The notes: generated from the sequence alone by a model not told the origin. A stretch of 64,000 nucleotides of DNA from Microtetraspora sp. NBRC 13810 (GCF_030268685.1 NZ_BSRQ01000009.1:186001-250000), one strand, 5' to 3'. Shown: positions 1 through 10,300, counted from the stretch's first letter. A program made the numbers and translations.

Positions 1-1
1 C

Positions 2-433
2 CTGCTCGACGCGACGCTCACCATGTTCAAGGGCAAGTTCCCGCCCGGCATGCGCAAGGTCAGGGAGTACGACAGGTCGCTGCCGCAGATCCCGGCGTAC
101 GCGGCGGAGCTCAACCAGGTGTGGACGAACCTCATCGACAACGCGCTGCACGCGATGGGCGACAGCGGGACGCTGACCGTGCGCACCTCGCGCAGCGACG
201 ACATGGTCATGGTGGAGATCGGCGACACCGGTCCCGGCATCCCGGCGGAGATCCGGCCGCGCATCTTCGAGCCCTTCTTCACGACGAAGCCGGTCGGCCA
301 GGGCACGGGGCTCGGACTGGACATCTCCTACCGGATCGTGGTGAAGAAGCACCACGGTGACATCCGGGTGGAGTCCAGGCCCGGGGAGACGTGGTTCCGG
401 GTGCTGCTGCCGACGGTGGTCGTGCCCGGGTGA
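2..433 (+). CDS. Sensor histidine kinase, C-terminal ATP-binding part (5' end outside window)
   Basis: The reading frame is open from the first codon of the window, so the start lies upstream. The visible 143 residues form a HATPase_c domain: N box (NLIDNAL), G1 box (GDTGPGIP), F box (FEPFFTTK) and G2 box (GQGTGLGL), in the usual order. It would bind ATP and phosphorylate a histidine in the missing dimerisation domain. The sensor part and partner regulator cannot be seen. It ends 12 bases before the convergent TauE-type transporter gene. The family is certain; the specific pathway is not. Confidence 0.9.
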   Translation: MLDATLTMFKGKFPPGMRKVREYDRSLPQIPAYAAELNQVWTNLIDNALHAMGDSGTLTVRTSRSDDMVMVEIGDTGPGIPAEIRPRIFEPFFTTKPVGQGTGLGLDISYRIVVKKHHGDIRVESRPGETWFRVLLPTVVVPG

Positions 434-445
434 GCCCGGTGCCGG

Positions 446-1201
446 TCAGCCGCGCAGCAGGTTGACGATCGCGGCCACGCCGACAACCACCACCACGCCG
501 CGCAGCACCCCGGTGGGCAGCTTGCGGCCGAGCCGCGCGCCGAGGTAGCCGCCCGTCATCGTGCCCAGCGCGATCACCGCCACGGCGTGCCAGTCGACGG
601 GCGCGATGAAGACGAACATCGTCGCGGCGGAGGCGTTGACGATCAGGGTCAGCACGTTCTTCACCGCGTTGACGCGTTGCAGGTTGTCGTCGAGGAAGCT
701 GCCGAGCAGCCCGATGAGCACCACGCCCTGCGCGGCGGCGAAGTAGCCGCCGTAGATCCCCGCGCCGAGGACGCCGAGCCGCAGCCACGGCCCGCCGTGC
801 GGGTGCGCGGCCTGCCTGCGCTTCACCAGCCACTTGTTGAGGTACGGCTGGCTGATCACCAGCACGCAGGCCAGTCCGATGAGGATCGGCACGATGAACT
901 CGAACGCCTTCTCCGGCAACCGGAGCAGCAGCAGCCCGCCGATGATCGAACCGATGACCGAGCTGATGCCCAGCCGGACGATCCGCCCCCGCTGCCCCTT
1001 GAGCTCGGCCCGGTAGCCGAGGACTCCGGTGACCCCGCCGGGCACCAGGCCGACGTTGTTGGAGACGATCGCCACCACGGGCGGGTAACCGAGCGCGAGC
1101 AACGTGGGGAACGTGATCAGTGAGCCCGATCCGACCACCGCGTTGATCGATCCGGCCCCGACTCCGGCCGCGAACACCGCGACCGCCTCCAATGGCGTCA
1201 A
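446..1201 (-). CDS. TauE/SafE-family membrane transporter
   Basis: About 251 residues with alternating hydrophobic segments and the two-half architecture of TauE/SafE (DUF81) permeases, which move sulfonate, sulfite or other organic anions. Typical Gly-rich segments are GAGSINAVVGSG near the N terminus and GAGIYGGYFAAAQG at the start of the second half. I chose the TTG at 1201, eight bases after GGAGG, because it gives the family's usual length and avoids the overlap with the SPFH gene that the longer open frame (to 1324) would need. Substrate is unknown. Confidence 0.88.
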   Translation of the reverse strand: MTPLEAVAVFAAGVGAGSINAVVGSGSLITFPTLLALGYPPVVAIVSNNVGLVPGGVTGVLGYRAELKGQRGRIVRLGISSVIGSIIGGLLLLRLPEKAFEFIVPILIGLACVLVISQPYLNKWLVKRRQAAHPHGGPWLRLGVLGAGIYGGYFAAAQGVVLIGLLGSFLDDNLQRVNAVKNVLTLIVNASAATMFVFIAPVDWHAVAVIALGTMTGGYLGARLGRKLPTGVLRGVVVVVGVAAIVNLLRG

Positions 1202-1250
1202 TTCCCCACTCCTCCAATGGCCTTCCGCCCTGATGGTAGGGGGGATCAGG

Positions 1251-2168
1251 TCATGGACTCTCCTTGGGGGGCGTGAACAGGCCGCCGAGCCCCTCCAGCG
1301 CCTTGCTGATTTCGGACGGCACAATCCACACCTTATTGGCGTCCCCTTTGGCTATTTCGGGCAGGGTCTGCAGGTACTGGTAGGCCAGCAGCCGCTGGTC
1401 GGGTTTGCCTTCGTGGATCGCCCGGAAGACCAGCGCGATGGCGTCCGCCTGGCCCTTGGCCCGCATCGCGTGCGCCTCGGCCTCCGCCTGGGCGCGCAGC
1501 ACGACCGCCTCGGCCTCGCCGGTCGCCTTGAGCACGGCCGCCTGCCGCTCCCCCTCGGCGGTGAGGATCGCCGCCTGCCTGCGCCCCTCGGCTTCGAGCA
1601 CGACCGCCCGCTTGTCCCGGTCGGCCCGCATCTGCCGCTCCATCGAGTCCTGGATCGCGTGCGGCGGCTCGACGGACTTCAGCTCGACCCGGTTGATCCG
1701 GATCCCCCAGCGGGCGGTGGCCTCGTCGAGCACGTCGTGCAGCTCGGCCCTGATCGCCTCCCGGGACGCGAGCACCCGCTCCAGGTCCAGGGCGCCGACC
1801 ACGTTGCGCAGGGTCGTCACGACGAGATGCTCGACGCCGGCCATGACGTCGGCGATCTCGTAGGTGGCCGCCCGGGGATCGGTGACCTGGAAATAGGCGA
1901 CGGTGTCGACGGAGACGACGAGATTGTCGGCGGTGATCACATGCCTCGGCGGGAAAGAGACGACCTGCTCCCGCAAATCGACAAGATCTTTCATCCGGTC
2001 CAGGAACGGCACCACCAGGGCCGGTCCCGGTTCCAGGGTGCGGTGATAACGGCCGAGGCGTTCCACGATCGCCGCCGTGCCCTGCGGGATGGTCCGAATC
2101 GTGCGGTACAGGGTGAACCCCATGATCGCCACGATGACGATGATGACGATCAGTTGCTCTATACCCAT
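1251..2168 (-). CDS. SPFH/Band 7 (stomatin/prohibitin-like) membrane protein
   Basis: 305 residues. An N-terminal transmembrane helix (residues 4-20) is followed by the SPFH domain (VERLGRYHRTLEPG onward) and a long Ala/Glu/Arg coiled coil (about 190-250) that drives oligomerisation. Such proteins scaffold membrane microdomains, often together with proteases or NfeD partners. The ATG is preceded by AGGGGG. The gene lies between the TauE transporter and an ABC ATPase on the same strand, 89 bases downstream of the ATPase. No NfeD gene is adjacent. Confidence 0.93.
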   Translation of the reverse strand: MGIEQLIVIIVIVAIMGFTLYRTIRTIPQGTAAIVERLGRYHRTLEPGPALVVPFLDRMKDLVDLREQVVSFPPRHVITADNLVVSVDTVAYFQVTDPRAATYEIADVMAGVEHLVVTTLRNVVGALDLERVLASREAIRAELHDVLDEATARWGIRINRVELKSVEPPHAIQDSMERQMRADRDKRAVVLEAEGRRQAAILTAEGERQAAVLKATGEAEAVVLRAQAEAEAHAMRAKGQADAIALVFRAIHEGKPDQRLLAYQYLQTLPEIAKGDANKVWIVPSEISKALEGLGGLFTPPKESP

Positions 2169-2257
2169 CTCGGCCCCCTGTCGATTGACTCGAAAACAGA
2201 AGTCGGCCGAAATGATATTTGGTTTTTCCTTTACGAACCGCCGAATTGCTTATCTGC

Positions 2258-3052
2258 TCAGAGATAGTGCGCCCGCGCGTACCACCGGCCGTCACGCCCG
2301 CGCTCCAGGGTGAGCGGCACGCCGAAGGTCTTGGACAGGTTGTCCGCGGTCATCACGTAGTCGATCGGCCCCTGCGCGACCACGGTGCCGTGCCGCAGCA
2401 GCATCACGTGCGTGAACCCGGCCGGGATCTCCTCCACGTGGTGGGTGACCAGCACCATCGCCGGCGAGCGCGGGTCGAGGGCGAGCGCGGACAGCCGCCG
2501 CACGAGATCCTCCCTGCCGCCGAGGTCGAGCCCGGCGGCAGGCTCGTCGAGCAGCAGCATCTCGGGATCGGGCATCAGCGCCCTGGCGATCTGCACCCGC
2601 TTGCGCTCCCCCTCGGACAGGGTGGAGAACCGCCGCCTGATGAGATGCGCGCAACCCAACTGGTCGATCAGCTCGACGGCCCGGGTGACGTCATGGGAGT
2701 CGTACTCCTCGTTCCACCGGCCGAGGATCGCGTACGACGCCGTGAGGACCAGGTCGATGACCTTCTCGTCCGGCGGCACCTTCTCTGCCAGCGCCGAGCT
2801 GGCCAGGCCGATCCTCGTGCGCAGCTCCAGCACGTTGGTCTGCCCGAGGCGCTCGCCGAGGAGCTCCACCTCGCCCTCGGTCGGATAGAGCAGGGCCCCC
2901 ACGACCTGCAACAACGTGGTCTTGCCCGCGCCGTTGGGCCCGATCACCACCCAGCGCTCGTCCTCGCCGACGGCCCAGTCGATGCCGCGCAGCAAGGCGG
3001 CACCGTCCCTGCGGACGGCGACATCCTGGAGTCGCAGCACCTGCCCACCCAT
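2258..3052 (-). CDS. ABC transporter ATP-binding protein without a linked permease
   Basis: 264 residues forming one nucleotide-binding domain: Walker A GPNGAGKTT, signature LSEGERKRVQIARAL, Walker B MLLLDEPAAGLD and H-loop VTHHVEEI. No membrane subunit lies on either side, so the partner is elsewhere or the protein acts as a stand-alone ATPase of the ModF-like type. Whether it transports anything is unknown. It is transcribed toward the SPFH gene and is divergent from the hypothetical gene at 3120. Confidence 0.93.
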   Translation of the reverse strand: MGGQVLRLQDVAVRRDGAALLRGIDWAVGEDERWVVIGPNGAGKTTLLQVVGALLYPTEGEVELLGERLGQTNVLELRTRIGLASSALAEKVPPDEKVIDLVLTASYAILGRWNEEYDSHDVTRAVELIDQLGCAHLIRRRFSTLSEGERKRVQIARALMPDPEMLLLDEPAAGLDLGGREDLVRRLSALALDPRSPAMVLVTHHVEEIPAGFTHVMLLRHGTVVAQGPIDYVMTADNLSKTFGVPLTLERGRDGRWYARAHYL

Positions 3053-3119
3053 CCCCGATCACTCCCTTACACGTAGCTCGGCTAAAACCTATTGCAGGAT
3101 CAGCGCATATCGTGGACCG

Positions 3120-3989
3120 GTGCACGCTGATTCACCGATCTCCGGGGCGCTGGTCTGCTGGGGGAACGCCTGGCTCACCGGCCACCTCGGTCTGGACGAG
3201 GCCGTCGACCGCGTCGAGCGCTCGGCCGGCCCCAGCCTGGTCTGCGCCGTCGGCACGCCGCCGCCCTGGCAGGACCCCGAATCCGCGCCCTCGTCCCGGT
3301 CCGGAGAAGGCGGCGGGAATCCCTCCCCCGGCCACGGCGCCTCTCCCGCGCGCCGGGGCGCGGCCGATCCCGCGGGACCCAACGGCGGCATGCCGGCCGA
3401 GATGCCGCTGCGCAGGTTCCTCGCCGAGTTGAAGATCGCTGGATTGCGGGCGTTCCGTCTCGCGCTGCCCGTCGCGGGCGACCCTCTCGGCCTCACCGGA
3501 CCGCCCTCCTTCAACTCCGCCGCCATCGAGGCGGGTGAGGCGGCGATAGCCGTACTGCCTCGCGGATGCGTCGGTCTCATACCCTCCCAAGACCGGCGCG
3601 GCTCATCTTACGTGGGCGTCCTGTGGTCGGCTCTGGAGGCCGCCCCCGCGGCGCCGGACGTGCCCTCGCTGGCTGAGGCCGAGCACGCGCTGACCATGGC
3701 GATGCATACCGCCACCGAGACCCTCGCGAGCGTCGAAGGGCCGCGCCAGGCGCATCCCGGCACGGCCCTGAAGACGGCGGACGGCACACTGGCCCCGGGC
3801 TATCCCGCCCGCGCCCACCGCGTGGCCGCCCTGTCGGCCCGGCTGTCCTCGGTGCTGCGGCTGGCCGACGAGCGCGGCCTCACCTCGGCGCAGGTCAGCG
3901 CGCGCGGCGACGCCCTCCGCGACCTCGACCGCGCGGTCCGCCGCGCCCGGGTGGCCGCCCATCACGCCATCCTCGACCCGACGCTCTGA
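3120..3989 (+). CDS. Conserved hypothetical protein, 289 aa
   Basis: I do not recognise a named family. The frame opens further upstream but runs there over the ABC gene, so I place the start at the GTG giving VHADSPISG, 67 bases from the divergent ABC start; the ribosome site is weak. The N-terminal half carries a Pro/Gly/Ser-rich stretch (about residues 45-90). The C-terminal half is helical and rich in Ala and Arg, suggesting a helical bundle. No signal peptide or membrane helix is evident. A cytosolic role is inference. Confidence 0.7.
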   Translation: MHADSPISGALVCWGNAWLTGHLGLDEAVDRVERSAGPSLVCAVGTPPPWQDPESAPSSRSGEGGGNPSPGHGASPARRGAADPAGPNGGMPAEMPLRRFLAELKIAGLRAFRLALPVAGDPLGLTGPPSFNSAAIEAGEAAIAVLPRGCVGLIPSQDRRGSSYVGVLWSALEAAPAAPDVPSLAEAEHALTMAMHTATETLASVEGPRQAHPGTALKTADGTLAPGYPARAHRVAALSARLSSVLRLADERGLTSAQVSARGDALRDLDRAVRRARVAAHHAILDPTL

Positions 3990-4007
3990 GGCCACCCCGC
4001 ACGGCGG

Positions 4008-4376
4008 CTACCAGGCCAGGTAGGCGCTGAGGCCGGGTGGCGAGAGCACCGGCCTGGACTGCTGCTGACCGACCCTGGCCACGACCGGGCCGGTGCAGCC
4101 CGGCCCCGCGTGCACGGTGGCGACCGCCGGGATGCCGGGCCGGCCGAAGGTGTTGGCGACGGATCTGATCGGGAAAGGCGTCTCGACGCATCCCGCACCC
4201 GGCGACAGATAGATCATCCTTCCGGTGAAGGCGGGTTCGCTCCACCCGCAGACGGCGCCGCTCCGGCAGTCTTCGACATCCGCCGCGGCCGGTCTCGCCG
4301 GGCCCCCGACCGGCGATATGACGATCCCGGCCACGACAGCCGACGAGAATAGGCGAATATTTCGCCACATATTCAC
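4008..4376 (-). CDS. Secreted peptidase inhibitor family I36-like protein
   Basis: About 122 residues with an N-terminal signal peptide (MWRNIRLFSSAVVAGIV, then an Ala-rich cleavage region ending near AAADVED). The mature part has the Cys-rich beta/gamma-crystallin-like pattern of actinomycete I36 proteins: CRSGAVCGWSEPAFTG, later SVANTFGRP and a final Cys. I36 members (SMI of Streptomyces) inhibit metalloproteases; inhibition by this protein is inference. The GTG at 4376 follows AAAGGGG at good spacing; the ATG at 4370 is the alternative. Confidence 0.75.
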   Translation of the reverse strand: MNMWRNIRLFSSAVVAGIVISPVGGPARPAAADVEDCRSGAVCGWSEPAFTGRMIYLSPGAGCVETPFPIRSVANTFGRPGIPAVATVHAGPGCTGPVVARVGQQQSRPVLSPPGLSAYLAW

Positions 4377-4563
4377 GTGTGACCCCTTTCCCCGATTCCC
4401 CTTTGAGGCCGACTTTGACACGCGAGCCATGCCGCGTCAACGCATTAGGTAAATTTTCCGGAGCCGGATAGCGCGACAAATCGCCGTTTCGGGTCGAGCG
4501 CCGGGGATATGGAAAGGGATACGGAAAACGGTTCGGGCGGTGAAGCGAGCGGCGCGGCCTTTA

Positions 4564-5037
4564 TCAGGGAAGGTCCAGGGCGGTGCCGTAAAGGCGGGCG
4601 ACCCTGAGCCTTATCACCAGGCGCTCGTCCAGCACCATCTGCTGGAAAAAGGCGGCCTCGTCGGCCGGATCCTCGAAGGGCGGCCGTAGCGAGAGCAACT
4701 CGCGGCCGGTCCCGTCGCCGGGCGTCACGCTGACCGGGGAGAGCTCCACCTCGCCCTCCGCGACGGCGAAGGACATGAAGTCCGCGCTGGAGACGTACAG
4801 CGCGGCGCGCGGGTCCGCGCGCAGCAGGCGCACCTTGGCCCGGCCCGGCCTCGTGCTGATCCGGGCGATCCGCTCAACCGGGTCCCAGCCGTAGACCACG
4901 GTCGACAGGTGCGGGCGGCCGTCGCGCTTGTTCGCGGCGAGGGCTCCGAAGGTGTGCGAGGCGAGGAAGCCGCTGAGGGCGTCGTCGGTGAGGTCGCGGG
5001 CCTCCGGACCGGCGCCGGGGGCGTACTGCTCGGGCAT
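4564..5037 (-). CDS. PPOX-class (F420- or FMN-dependent) oxidoreductase-like protein
   Basis: 157 residues with the split-barrel fold of pyridoxamine-5'-phosphate oxidase-like enzymes. An N-terminal helix (LSGFLASHTFGALA) leads into DGRPHLSTVVYGW, then RISTRPGRAKVRLLRADPRAALYV, the usual flavin or F420 phosphate-binding region. In actinomycetes many such proteins use F420; the cofactor cannot be settled from sequence. The start is the ATG at 5037. Upstream sequence is a GC-rich tandem repeat, so its promoter lies in or beyond the repeat. Confidence 0.85.
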   Translation of the reverse strand: MPEQYAPGAGPEARDLTDDALSGFLASHTFGALAANKRDGRPHLSTVVYGWDPVERIARISTRPGRAKVRLLRADPRAALYVSSADFMSFAVAEGEVELSPVSVTPGDGTGRELLSLRPPFEDPADEAAFFQQMVLDERLVIRLRVARLYGTALDLP

Positions 5038-5060
5038 GTGGCCTGCTTTCGAGGGGCGAA

Positions 5061-5256
5061 GGGCTTCGGCGCGGAGGTGAGGTGGAGAGCTTCGGCGCGG
5101 AGGTGGGGACGGGGGTGGAGGGGCTTCGGCGCGGAGGTGGGGACGGGGGTGGAGGGGCTTCGGCGCGGAGGTGGGGACGGGGGGCTTCCGCGCGGGGCCA
5201 GGAGGTGGGGACGGGGGTGGGGAGCTTCGGTGCGGGTCAGGAGGTGGGGAGGGGGG
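5061..5256. repeat. GC-rich 34-bp tandem repeat between PPOX and MFS genes
   Basis: Units starting with GCTTCGGCGCGGAGGTGGGG begin at 5089, 5123 and 5157 with an exact 34-bp period. Degenerate units begin near 5061, 5184 and 5224. The period is not a multiple of three. The tract starts just upstream of the PPOX gene and ends over the last codons of the MFS gene. Confidence 0.85.
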
Positions 5257-6688
5257 ACGGGTGCTCGGTGGGCGCGGGCCGTTCCGGGGTGGCGGGGCGC
5301 GGGCGGCGCAGGACGACGGCGGCGAGGACGCCGGCGGCGACCAGCAGGCCGGCGCCGATGCCGAAGGCGAGGCGGAAACCGCCGGTGAGCGCGGCGGCCG
5401 TGCTCTCGCCGGCGGCGGCCAGCGTGCCGGTGCGCGCGGCGGCCAGGGTGGACAGCACCGCCACGCCGAGCGCGCCGCCGACCTGCTGCGTGGTGTTGAA
5501 CAGCCCCGAGGCCACCCCGGCGTCATCCGTTCCCGCGCCCGACATGCCGAGCACGGTGACCGCCGAGATCGCCAGCCCGAAGCCGGCCGCCAGGATCATC
5601 GTGGGCAGCAGGTGCACGGCGTAGACGGCGTCCACCGGCAGCCGGAGGAGCAGTACCTGCCCCGCCAGCAGCAGCGCGATCCCGGTGAGCAGCATCCGGC
5701 GCTCGCCGAAACGCGCGTTGAGCCGGGCCGTCAGCAACAGCGACACCGTCCCGATCATCACGGCCGCCGGCAGCATGGCGAGGCCGGTGGCCGCCGCGCC
5801 GTACCCGTGCACGTTCTGCAGGTAGAGCGCGATGAGGATCTGGAACCCGAACATCGCGGACACCATCAGCACCTGGACCAGGTTGGCCCCCGTGACGTCG
5901 CGCGAGCGGAACATCCGCAGCGGCAGCAGCGGCGTGGCGGCGGTGGCCTGCCGGGCGACGAAACCGGCGAGCAGCAGCACCGACAGGGCGGCGAGGCCGA
6001 GGGTGCGCGCCGAACCCCAGCCGTGGTCGGCGGTCTGCACGATCGTGTAGACGGTGAGCATCAGCCCGGCGGTCACCAGCAGCCCGCCGAGGGCGTCGGC
6101 CCCGGCGCCGAGCCCGGGCCCGCGGTCCTTCGCCAGCACCCGTACGGCCAGCAGCACGGCGGCTACGCCGATCGGCACGTTGATGAAGAAGATCCAGTGC
6201 CAGCCGGCCGACTCGGTGAGCACGCCGCCGAGGACCTGGCCGATCGAGGCCCCCGCGGCGCCGACGAAGCTGAAGGCGCCGATCGCCTGGCCGCGTTCGC
6301 GCGGCTCGGGGAACAGCGCGATGATCATGCCGAGGCTCACCGCGGACGCCGCCGCGCCGCCGGCCCCCTGCAGGAACCGCGCCGCGATCAGCACCTCCTG
6401 GCTGGTGGCGAAGCCGCACAGCAGGGACGCGAGGGTGAACACCGTCAGACCGGCGACGAACATCCGCCTGCGGCCGACCAGGTCACCGAGCCGCCCGGCG
6501 AGCAGGAGCAGGCCGCCGAACGCGATCAGGTAGGCGTTGACGGTCCAGGTGAGACCGGCGGGTGAGAAGTCGAGATCCCGTTGGATGGCGGGCAGCGCCA
6601 CGGTGACGATGCTGCCATCGAGAATGATCATCAACATCCCGGCGCAGAGTACGGCCAGGGCCGTCCAGCGCGAGCGGGAAGTGGACAT
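5237..6688 (-). CDS. DHA2-type major facilitator drug exporter (14 TM)
   Basis: 483 residues. The protein opens with WTALAVLCAGMLMIILDGSIVTVALP, whose LDGSIVTVALP is the motif-D1-like signature of the 14-helix drug:H+ antiporter-2 family. Motif A-like LGDLVGRRRMF and the motif-C Gly/Pro-rich helix follow. The ATG at 6688 has a perfect AGGAGG seven bases ahead. The MarR gene lies 79 bases upstream on the same strand, a classic regulator-efflux pair. Its last codons run into the 34-bp repeat. The substrate is unknown. Confidence 0.93.
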   Translation of the reverse strand: MSTSRSRWTALAVLCAGMLMIILDGSIVTVALPAIQRDLDFSPAGLTWTVNAYLIAFGGLLLLAGRLGDLVGRRRMFVAGLTVFTLASLLCGFATSQEVLIAARFLQGAGGAAASAVSLGMIIALFPEPRERGQAIGAFSFVGAAGASIGQVLGGVLTESAGWHWIFFINVPIGVAAVLLAVRVLAKDRGPGLGAGADALGGLLVTAGLMLTVYTIVQTADHGWGSARTLGLAALSVLLLAGFVARQATAATPLLPLRMFRSRDVTGANLVQVLMVSAMFGFQILIALYLQNVHGYGAAATGLAMLPAAVMIGTVSLLLTARLNARFGERRMLLTGIALLLAGQVLLLRLPVDAVYAVHLLPTMILAAGFGLAISAVTVLGMSGAGTDDAGVASGLFNTTQQVGGALGVAVLSTLAAARTGTLAAAGESTAAALTGGFRLAFGIGAGLLVAAGVLAAVVLRRPRPATPERPAPTEHPSPLPTS

Positions 6689-6767
6689 GGGAGTCCTCCT
6701 GGTTCGCGATTGCGACAACAGGAGAGACCGTAGCAGATGGTTTTGTAATAGACGATATGCTTCGGAC

Positions 6768-7256
6768 CTAGTTTCGCCGCTGCCGCGCACGCCGTACCGG
6801 CCGTGCCGACTCCTCCGGGGTGGCCAGGGGACCTTCGACCAGCAGCCCCAGCGCGGCGGCGAACCCGTCACGGGACCCGGGCGGCAGCGCGTCGAGCACG
6901 CTGCGGTGCACCCGATCGGCGATCTTCGTGCCCGCGGCCACGGCCTGCTCGCCGGCCTCGGTCACCGCGATGATCCGCGCCCGCCGGTCGGTGCTGGACG
7001 GTTGCCGCCGGGCCAGGCCGAGACGCTCCAGCTCGTCCACGGTGACGACCATCGTCGTCTTGTCCAGATCGGCGATCTCGGCCAGCTCGATCTGGGTCCG
7101 CTCCGCCTCCAGCGCGTGGAAGAGCACGCAGAAGGCCCGTGGCGTGATCCCGAGCTCCACGAAGGCGGCCGACATCTGGCTCGCCAGGACGTGGCTGGCG
7201 TGTGCCAGCATGCCGGACAGGTCGGGCACCAACCGGTTGGGCAGCGTCACGGTCAT
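6768..7256 (-). CDS. MarR-family transcriptional regulator
   Basis: 162 residues with the winged helix of MarR: helices around ITPRAFCVLFHALEAERTQIELAEIADLDKTTMVVTVDELERLGLARR and the wing STDRRARIIAVTEAG (conserved DxR). It very likely represses itself and the downstream MFS exporter and is released by a ligand of the pump; this is inferred from context. The C terminus ends in an Arg-rich tail. Confidence 0.93.
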   Translation of the reverse strand: MTVTLPNRLVPDLSGMLAHASHVLASQMSAAFVELGITPRAFCVLFHALEAERTQIELAEIADLDKTTMVVTVDELERLGLARRQPSSTDRRARIIAVTEAGEQAVAAGTKIADRVHRSVLDALPPGSRDGFAAALGLLVEGPLATPEESARPVRRARQRRN

Positions 7257-7287
7257 GACATCCAGACTACCAACAGAAGTCTTTTAC

Positions 7288-7298
7288 CAGATTATCTG
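7288..7298. promoter_or_regulatory. Possible MarR operator, palindrome CAGAT-T-ATCTG
   Basis: A perfect 5-bp palindrome with one central base lies 32 bases upstream of the marR start in an AT-rich pocket. MarR proteins bind such short palindromes in their own promoters. Only position and symmetry support it. Confidence 0.35.
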
Positions 7299-7352
7299 CG
7301 AAGCACCTCATCGGCGTGGGCCTCCTGCTCCGGCGAGCAGGAGGCCGCCGGC

Positions 7353-10300
7353 TCAGGAGAGAGAGCCGAAGCGCCAGATGCGCAGCGTCCGGTCGGCGCC
7401 GGTGGAGGCGAGCATCAGGCGGCCGTCGTCGTCCACATAGGGGGCCAGCGCGGTGGCGGCGCCCTGGTGCGCGTCCTCGATCTTGCCCCGGAGCTTGCCC
7501 GAGCCGAGGTCCCACACCCGCAGCACCCCGTCACCGCTGGCGGCGACCACGGTGTCCCGGTCGCCCACCTCGACCCGGCCGAGCGCGTAAACCGTCTTCT
7601 TCGGCCCGCCGAACGGCGCGCGGGCCGACTTCCTGCTGCCGGGACTCCACACCCGCACGGAGTTCTCCTCGCCGCCGGAGATCACCACCGGCCGCCCCTG
7701 CAAAGTGCCGGTGGCCAGCGCGTCCACCGCCTTCGTGTGCCCGTGGTACGGCTTGCCGATCTCCCGCGGCCGGGACAGGTCCCACAGCCGCACGGTCTCG
7801 TCACGGCTGCCGGAGACCAGCACCTTCCTGTCGCCGACCGTGGCCGTGGTCAGGGACGTGACGGCGGACTTGTGCCCGCGCAGCGGCCGGGCGAGCGCCT
7901 TGCCCCGGTCCAGGTCGAAAAGGGTGATCGTGTGGTCCTTGGCCGCGGCGGCCACCAGGGTCCGCTTGCCCACCTTGGCGACGGTCACCGCGGTCACACC
8001 GCCACGCCGCACCGCGTACGCCTTGCCGTACGGCCGGCCGTTGCCGAGGTTCCACGCCCGGACGTAGCCGTCCTTGCCGCCTGACACGGCGACGGGCCTG
8101 CCGTCCAGTGTCACGGTGGCGACCGTCTCGACGGCTCCCTTGTGCCCCTTGAGCGGCTCCCCGACGGGCTCGCCGGTGTCGGCGTCGCGTAACCGGACCA
8201 TGCCGTCCGCGGCGCCGGCCACCACGACCGGGCGCCCGTCCACGGAGACGACGGCGAGCGCGGGCACGACGTACGGCAGGTCCACCGAGCGCACCCGGTA
8301 GCCGTATCCCAGCCAGGACGTCGTCCCGGCGACCGGCGGCGGCGACTCCTGCCGAGCGCCCGCGGCCGGCGGCGGGGTCTCCTGCCCTGCCGCCGCGTCC
8401 GTCCCGGCCGGCGGCATCCGGTTGGTCGCGACCGCCGCCGGTGAGGCCACCTGGGCCTGGTTGACGATGCCGACCGTGGGCACCGCGCGGGGACCGGTCA
8501 CCAGTTCCAGCCCGCCGCCGAACCCCAGCCACACGGGCACGGCCACCACCGCCGCCACCCCGGCCGCGAGAAGCGCCTTCCTCCCGCGCCGCCCACGCCC
8601 CACCGGCCGCCCCGAGGCCCCCGCCGCCCCACCGGACGGCCCCGCCGCACTACCCGGTCCCGCCACCGGACGCCCGGCTCCGCCACCGGCCCCGGCCCCG
8701 GCCTTCGACGCCCCGACTCCCGAAACCCCGGCCTTGGACGCCCCAGCCCCTGAAGCTCCGGCCTTCGACGCCCCTGAAGACTTGGCCTTCGGCGCTCCAG
8801 CCCCTGAAGCCCTGGCCTTCGAGCCTCCAACCCCTGAGGCCCCGGCCCTTGACGCTCCAGCCCCTGAAGCCCCGGTCTTCGACGTTCCAGCCTCTGAAGC
8901 GCCGGTCTTCGACGCTCCGGCCTCTAAAACCCCGGTCGTTGACTCTTCAGCTCCGGAAGCCCTGGTCCGCGACGCCCCGGCACCTGATCCCGCGGCCACC
9001 GAACCGCCGGACGATCCGCCGTCCGTGGACTCCTCGGGCTCGGTGCGGCCGGACGCGGCGGCCCCTGAGAGCGCCGGAGCGCTGCTTCTCCCGCCCTCCG
9101 GCCCGCTGTCCCGAGACCGCTCCCGGCTCGCCCGGTCCTCGCCGCCCTCGGCCGTCTCAGCGCCACTCGCGCCGCCATCCGCGCCCGCAAGCGCGGCCGA
9201 CCCCGCAGGGCCTCCGAACACCTCACCGCCGGCCCCGCCCGGCGTTTCACCACCCGGGCCACCGGACGCCTTACCCCCGGAGCCCTTCGACGCTTCTCGC
9301 CCCGAGCCCCCGGACGTACCACCGCGCGAGCCCTTCGAGGCTGCACCACCCGAGCCACCCGAACCAGCCGACCCACCCGAGCCGCCCGAACCGCCGGACG
9401 CCCTGGCATCCGTTCCTCCCGACGCGGTGCCGCCCGAACCGCCGGTCCCGGACGCCTCAACGCCCACGACCCCGTTGGCCCCGTTCGCCCCACCGCCCGA
9501 ACCGCCAGAAGCGCCCGAACCAGCCGGACCGCCCGGAGCCCCGGCCACCTTGACACCCGGACCGCCCGCAGACCCGGCCGCGCCGGCGGACCCGGCCACC
9601 GGGCCACCCACGCCTCCGGCGCCCTTCGTACCCGAGCCGCCCGCGCTCCCGGACGCCCTGACCGCCGAGCCGCCCGCGATCCCGGAGCCCTTCGCGCCCG
9701 ATCTCGCGGCGGTTCCAGCCGCCCTGACCAGCGGGCCGCCCGCGGTCCCGGACGCCCTGACCCGCGGGCGGGCCGATGTCCTGCCGCCGACGGTCGCGGT
9801 CGTCTCCCGGCTCTCCACGGCGGACGTCTTGCGCCCGGGAGTCCCGGCCGCGTCTCCACCCGCCGTCACCGGCGCCCCGTCGCCCGGAGCCCCGGCGGCG
9901 GCACCGCCGGACGCCTCGAATCCCTGGGAGGCCCCGGCGACCGCCTCCACGTCCGTCTCGGACGCCGCTCCGCCGTACCCTCCCCGGGACACCCCGGCGA
10001 CCGCCGTGCCGGGCACGCCCGCGACCGCACCCTGCGTGCCACCCGGGGCGCCCTCGCCGGACACCTCGACGGTGAGCGTCACCGACCACGTGACCGGCCC
10101 GCCGGACGGCTCCGGCACGTCGCCGGTGGTGTCAGTCGAGTCAGCGGCGGCGGAAGGCAGCGCGGCGGCGGCGGCGGTGCGCAGCTCGGCGGTGGCCGCG
10201 ACGGCGGACAGCTTGTCGAGGACCTCGGCCATGGTGGGCCGGGCGGCAGGCGACTTGGCCAGGCAGCGGGTGAGGAGGAGGCCCAGCTCGCCGGGGACGG

